Made by a program: the position numbers and the translations under genes
The notes under the pieces: generated by a model
Databases searched by the model: none
What the model was told of the DNA's origin: nothing
What the model saw: the letters and a program-made list of their open reading frames with translations, nothing else
From: Citrobacter sp. RHB25-C09
Lineage (GTDB): Bacteria > Pseudomonadota > Gammaproteobacteria > Enterobacterales > Enterobacteriaceae
DNA length: 64,000 nucleotides
Reading direction: 5' to 3'
Assembly: GCF_013836145.1 (NCBI RefSeq)
Contig: NZ_CP057483.1
Coordinates: 1,426,001 to 1,490,000, forward strand
In this document: positions 61,617 to 64,000 of the stretch, one piece after another
How positions within the stretch are numbered: the first letter of the stretch is position 1
How the letters are laid out: every line of letters begins with the position of its first letter

Positions 61617-63878
61617 ATGATTAAATTATATGAGAATGGGATCTATCTCAGCGAGAATAACGAGATAATCGACGAAACGCAGTATTCAGGCGCAGTGAAT
61701 AAAGAAGAGGCGAAAAAAGGAACTATCGCCTGGTCGATTCTGGCCGCGCATAATACTTCCGGGGATATGAACAAACTTAAAATTAAGTTTGATTCGTTGG
61801 CCTCTCACGATATTACTTTTGTCGGTATTATTCAGACGGCAAAAGCCTCCGGCATGGCCCGTTTCCCATTGCCTTATGTGCTGACGAACTGTCATAACTC
61901 CCTGTGTGCCGTGGGGGGAACGATAAACGGTGACGATCACGTCTTCGGTCTGTCGGCAGCGCGGCGCTATGGCGGTATTTTTGTGCCGCCGCATATTTCG
62001 GTGATCCATCAGTATATGCGGGAAATGATGGCGGGCGGGGGGAAGATGATCCTCGGCTCTGACAGCCACACCCGATATGGCGCGCTGGGGACGATGGCCG
62101 TAGGTGAAGGGGGCGGCGAACTGGTCAAACAGTTGCTTAACGACAGTTGGGATATCGATTATCCCGGTGTGGTCGCGGTTTACCTGACGGGTAAACCGTC
62201 GCCGGGTGTAGGGCCACAGGACGTGGCGCTGGCGATCATCAAAGCGGTGTTTAAAAACGGTTACGTTAAAAATAAGGTCATGGAGTTTGTGGGGCCGGGC
62301 ATCCGTCATTTGTCGACTGACTTTCGTAACAGCGTCGACGTCATGACGACGGAAACAACCTGCCTGAGTTCGGTATGGCAAACGGATGAGGACACCCGAA
62401 GCTGGCTGGCGCTTCACGGTCGCGAGCAGGATTATCGCGTGTTACATCCGCAGCCGATGTCGTACTATGACGGCTGTATTTATGTCGATTTGAGCGCCAT
62501 CCGGCCAATGATTGCGCTGCCTTTCCACCCCAGCAACGTCTATGAGATTGATACGCTGAATGAGAATCTGACGGATATTCTCCGTGAGGTAGAAATTGAA
62601 TCAGAGCGCATTGCGCAGGGTAAGGCCCGGCTCTCGCTGTTGGACAAAGTTGAAAAGGGACGATTAAAAGTCCAGCAAGGGATAATTGCCGGTTGTTCCG
62701 GCGGGAATTACGAGAATGTGGTTGCCGCAGCAAATGCGCTTCGCGGCCAGTCCTGCGGTGACGACACTTTCTCGCTCGCCGTTTATCCCTCCTCGCAACC
62801 GGTATTCCTGGATCTGGCTAAAAAGGGGATGGTTGCGGATCTGATGGGCGCAGGCGCTATCATCCGCACCGCGTTCTGCGGGCCATGTTTCGGGGCGGGA
62901 GATACGCCAGTCAACAACGGGCTCAGTATTCGCCATACCACGCGTAACTTCCCGAACCGCGAAGGTTCAAAGCCGGGCAATGGGCAAATGTCAGCCGTCG
63001 CGCTGATGGACGCCCGTTCTATTGCGGCGACGGCAGCCAACGGCGGATACCTGACGGCGGCAACGGAACTCGACTGCTGGGATAACGTACCGGAATACCG
63101 TTTTGACCCTACCCCGTATAAAAACCGGGTTTATCAGGGGTTTGTTAAAGGGGCGACGCAGGAAGCGCTGATCTACGGTCCGAACATCAAAGACTGGCCG
63201 GAATTGGGGGCGCTGAGTGACAATATTCTGCTGAAGGTGTGCTCGAAAATTCTTGATGAAGTCACCACCACTGATGAACTGATTCCTTCCGGAGAAACGT
63301 CCTCTTATCGTTCAAACCCAGCAGGACTGGCGGAGTTTACCCTTTCGCGCCGCGACCCGGGTTATGTCGGCAGAAGCAAAGCCACGGCGCAACTCGAACA
63401 GCAGCGTCTGGCGGGTGACATCAGTGAAATAGCCCACGTGTGCAAACGGATCCAGCAGATTGCGGGGCAGGAGAGTGTGGATCCTCTCAGTATCGGGATT
63501 GGCAGTATGGTCTATGCCGTTAAGCCGGGTGATGGTTCCGCGCGCGAGCAGGCGGCAAGCTGCCAACGCGTGATCGGCGGCCTGGCGAACATTGCTCAGG
63601 AATACGCCACCAAACGCTATCGCTCAAATGTGATTAACTGGGGGATGCTGCCGTTACAAATGACAGAAGAGCCGTCATTTGAAGTGGGAGACTACATCTA
63701 TATTCCGGGCATTCGAACGGCACTGGACAACGAGGGTGAGGCGATCACCGCGTATGTCATCCGTGACGACGCACCGGTTCAGGAAATCAGTCTGTATATG
63801 GAAAGTCTGACCGCCGAGGAGCGTGAAATCATCAAGGCGGGGAGCCTGATCAATTTCAATAAAGCGCGTCAGCAGTAA
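61617..63878 (+). CDS. ybhJ: YbhJ, aconitase-family hydratase
   Basis: A 753-residue aconitase-superfamily protein. Three candidate Fe-S cysteines are visible in IIAGCSGGNYEN and AFCGPCFGAGDTPVNNGLSI, and GSDSHTRYGALGTMAVGEGG is the typical substrate block. The C-terminal swivel domain follows after about residue 580. ACGGAA lies before ATG 61617; an open frame extends upstream into ybhI but has no support. Substrate is unknown; tricarboxylate hydration is expected. Confidence 0.93.
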   Translation: MIKLYENGIYLSENNEIIDETQYSGAVNKEEAKKGTIAWSILAAHNTSGDMNKLKIKFDSLASHDITFVGIIQTAKASGMARFPLPYVLTNCHNSLCAVGGTINGDDHVFGLSAARRYGGIFVPPHISVIHQYMREMMAGGGKMILGSDSHTRYGALGTMAVGEGGGELVKQLLNDSWDIDYPGVVAVYLTGKPSPGVGPQDVALAIIKAVFKNGYVKNKVMEFVGPGIRHLSTDFRNSVDVMTTETTCLSSVWQTDEDTRSWLALHGREQDYRVLHPQPMSYYDGCIYVDLSAIRPMIALPFHPSNVYEIDTLNENLTDILREVEIESERIAQGKARLSLLDKVEKGRLKVQQGIIAGCSGGNYENVVAAANALRGQSCGDDTFSLAVYPSSQPVFLDLAKKGMVADLMGAGAIIRTAFCGPCFGAGDTPVNNGLSIRHTTRNFPNREGSKPGNGQMSAVALMDARSIAATAANGGYLTAATELDCWDNVPEYRFDPTPYKNRVYQGFVKGATQEALIYGPNIKDWPELGALSDNILLKVCSKILDEVTTTDELIPSGETSSYRSNPAGLAEFTLSRRDPGYVGRSKATAQLEQQRLAGDISEIAHVCKRIQQIAGQESVDPLSIGIGSMVYAVKPGDGSAREQAASCQRVIGGLANIAQEYATKRYRSNVINWGMLPLQMTEEPSFEVGDYIYIPGIRTALDNEGEAITAYVIRDDAPVQEISLYMESLTAEEREIIKAGSLINFNKARQQ

Positions 63879-63885
63879 CGTCAAA

Positions 63886-63922
63886 AAAAGGGTCGTGACC
63901 CGAACAGGTGACGACCCTTTTT
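63886..63922. terminator. Bidirectional terminator between ybhJ and ybhC
   Basis: AAAAAAAGGGTCGT...ACGACCCTTTTT with a 14-base loop; A-run and T-run flank the stem on opposite sides, so it could serve both convergent genes. Confidence 0.85.
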
Positions 63923-63940
63923 AGCGTTCTCGTTTATCGC

Positions 63941-64000
63941 TTACTGCTTCGGTTCAGCGACGACTTTACTTCCCACACCACGGTTATTGTATTCCCACAT
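63941..64000 (-). CDS. ybhC: YbhC C-terminus (outer-membrane lipoprotein thioesterase/pectinesterase-like), partial
   Basis: Only the last 19 residues and the stop are in the window: MWEYNNRGVGSKVVAEPKQ on the minus strand. This matches the C-terminus of E. coli YbhC, a pectin methylesterase-fold outer-membrane lipoprotein that is the next gene after ybhJ there. The rest lies beyond the right edge. Confidence 0.8.
   Translation of the reverse strand: MWEYNNRGVGSKVVAEPKQ

Overview
The window is a stretch of enterobacterial core chromosome whose gene order closely follows the E. coli K-12 kdp-gltA-sdh-suc-cyd-tol-nadA-aroG-gal-mod-pgl-ybh region. Protein identities to E. coli are recalled from memory and look very high. 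Several intervals differ from K-12: a full-length DUF523-DUF1722 ybgA, an Rpn-family gene where K-12 has dtpD, a pcp/DUF969/DUF979 block beside pxpBCA, a toxin module between abrB and gltA, and a DUF2135/TPR gene where K-12 has mngRAB. This points to a Citrobacter- or Salmonella-like member of the Enterobacteriaceae. I cannot fix the species from sequence alone.

Layout, left to right. 1-1626: start of the kdp potassium-ATPase operon (kdpF and partial kdpA, minus strand) with its KdpE operator. 1936-5832: ybfA, ybgA, phr and an Rpn-family nuclease. 5992-12337: ybgI, the 5-oxoprolinase genes pxpBCA, a DUF969/DUF979 membrane pair, pyroglutamyl peptidase pcp, and nei. 12364-16083 (minus): abrB, then the most unusual block: an Hcp-pyocin_S-colicin DNase chimera, a colicin E-type immunity gene and a DUF2251 gene. 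16318-28122: TCA-cycle genes gltA (minus) and sdhCDAB-sucABCD (plus), with REP elements in two gaps and a likely SdhX sRNA in the sucD 3' UTR. 28335-29519: exported DUF2135/TPR protein. 30278-39160: cydABX-ybgE and ybgC-tolQRAB-pal-cpoB. 39324-39919: five tRNA genes (Lys, Val, Lys, Lys, Lys) with tRNA 3'-end remnants. 40356-45827: nadA-pnuC, zitB, ybgS, aroG, gpmA. 46049-50306: galETKM (minus). 50511-55906: modF and modE (minus), acrZ, modABC. 55907-64000: ybhA, pgl, ybhD and the divergent ybhHIJ cluster, then the tail of ybhC.

Functional links. The pxp-DUF969-DUF979-pcp block reads as release, possible uptake and hydrolysis of pyroglutamate. sdh and suc together encode succinate dehydrogenase, 2-oxoglutarate dehydrogenase E1/E2 and succinyl-CoA synthetase, with citrate synthase divergent. 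The toxin module looks like a type VI secretion cargo effector: an Hcp tube subunit carrying a colicin E9-like HNH DNase, followed 10 bp later by its cognate immunity gene. No other T6SS genes are present in the window.

Regulatory sites recognised by pattern are KdpE, CRP-like, FNR, NadR, TyrR, Fur, GalR/GalS (external and internal) and ModE boxes, all in the positions expected from E. coli. No CRISPR array, insertion sequence or prophage was seen.
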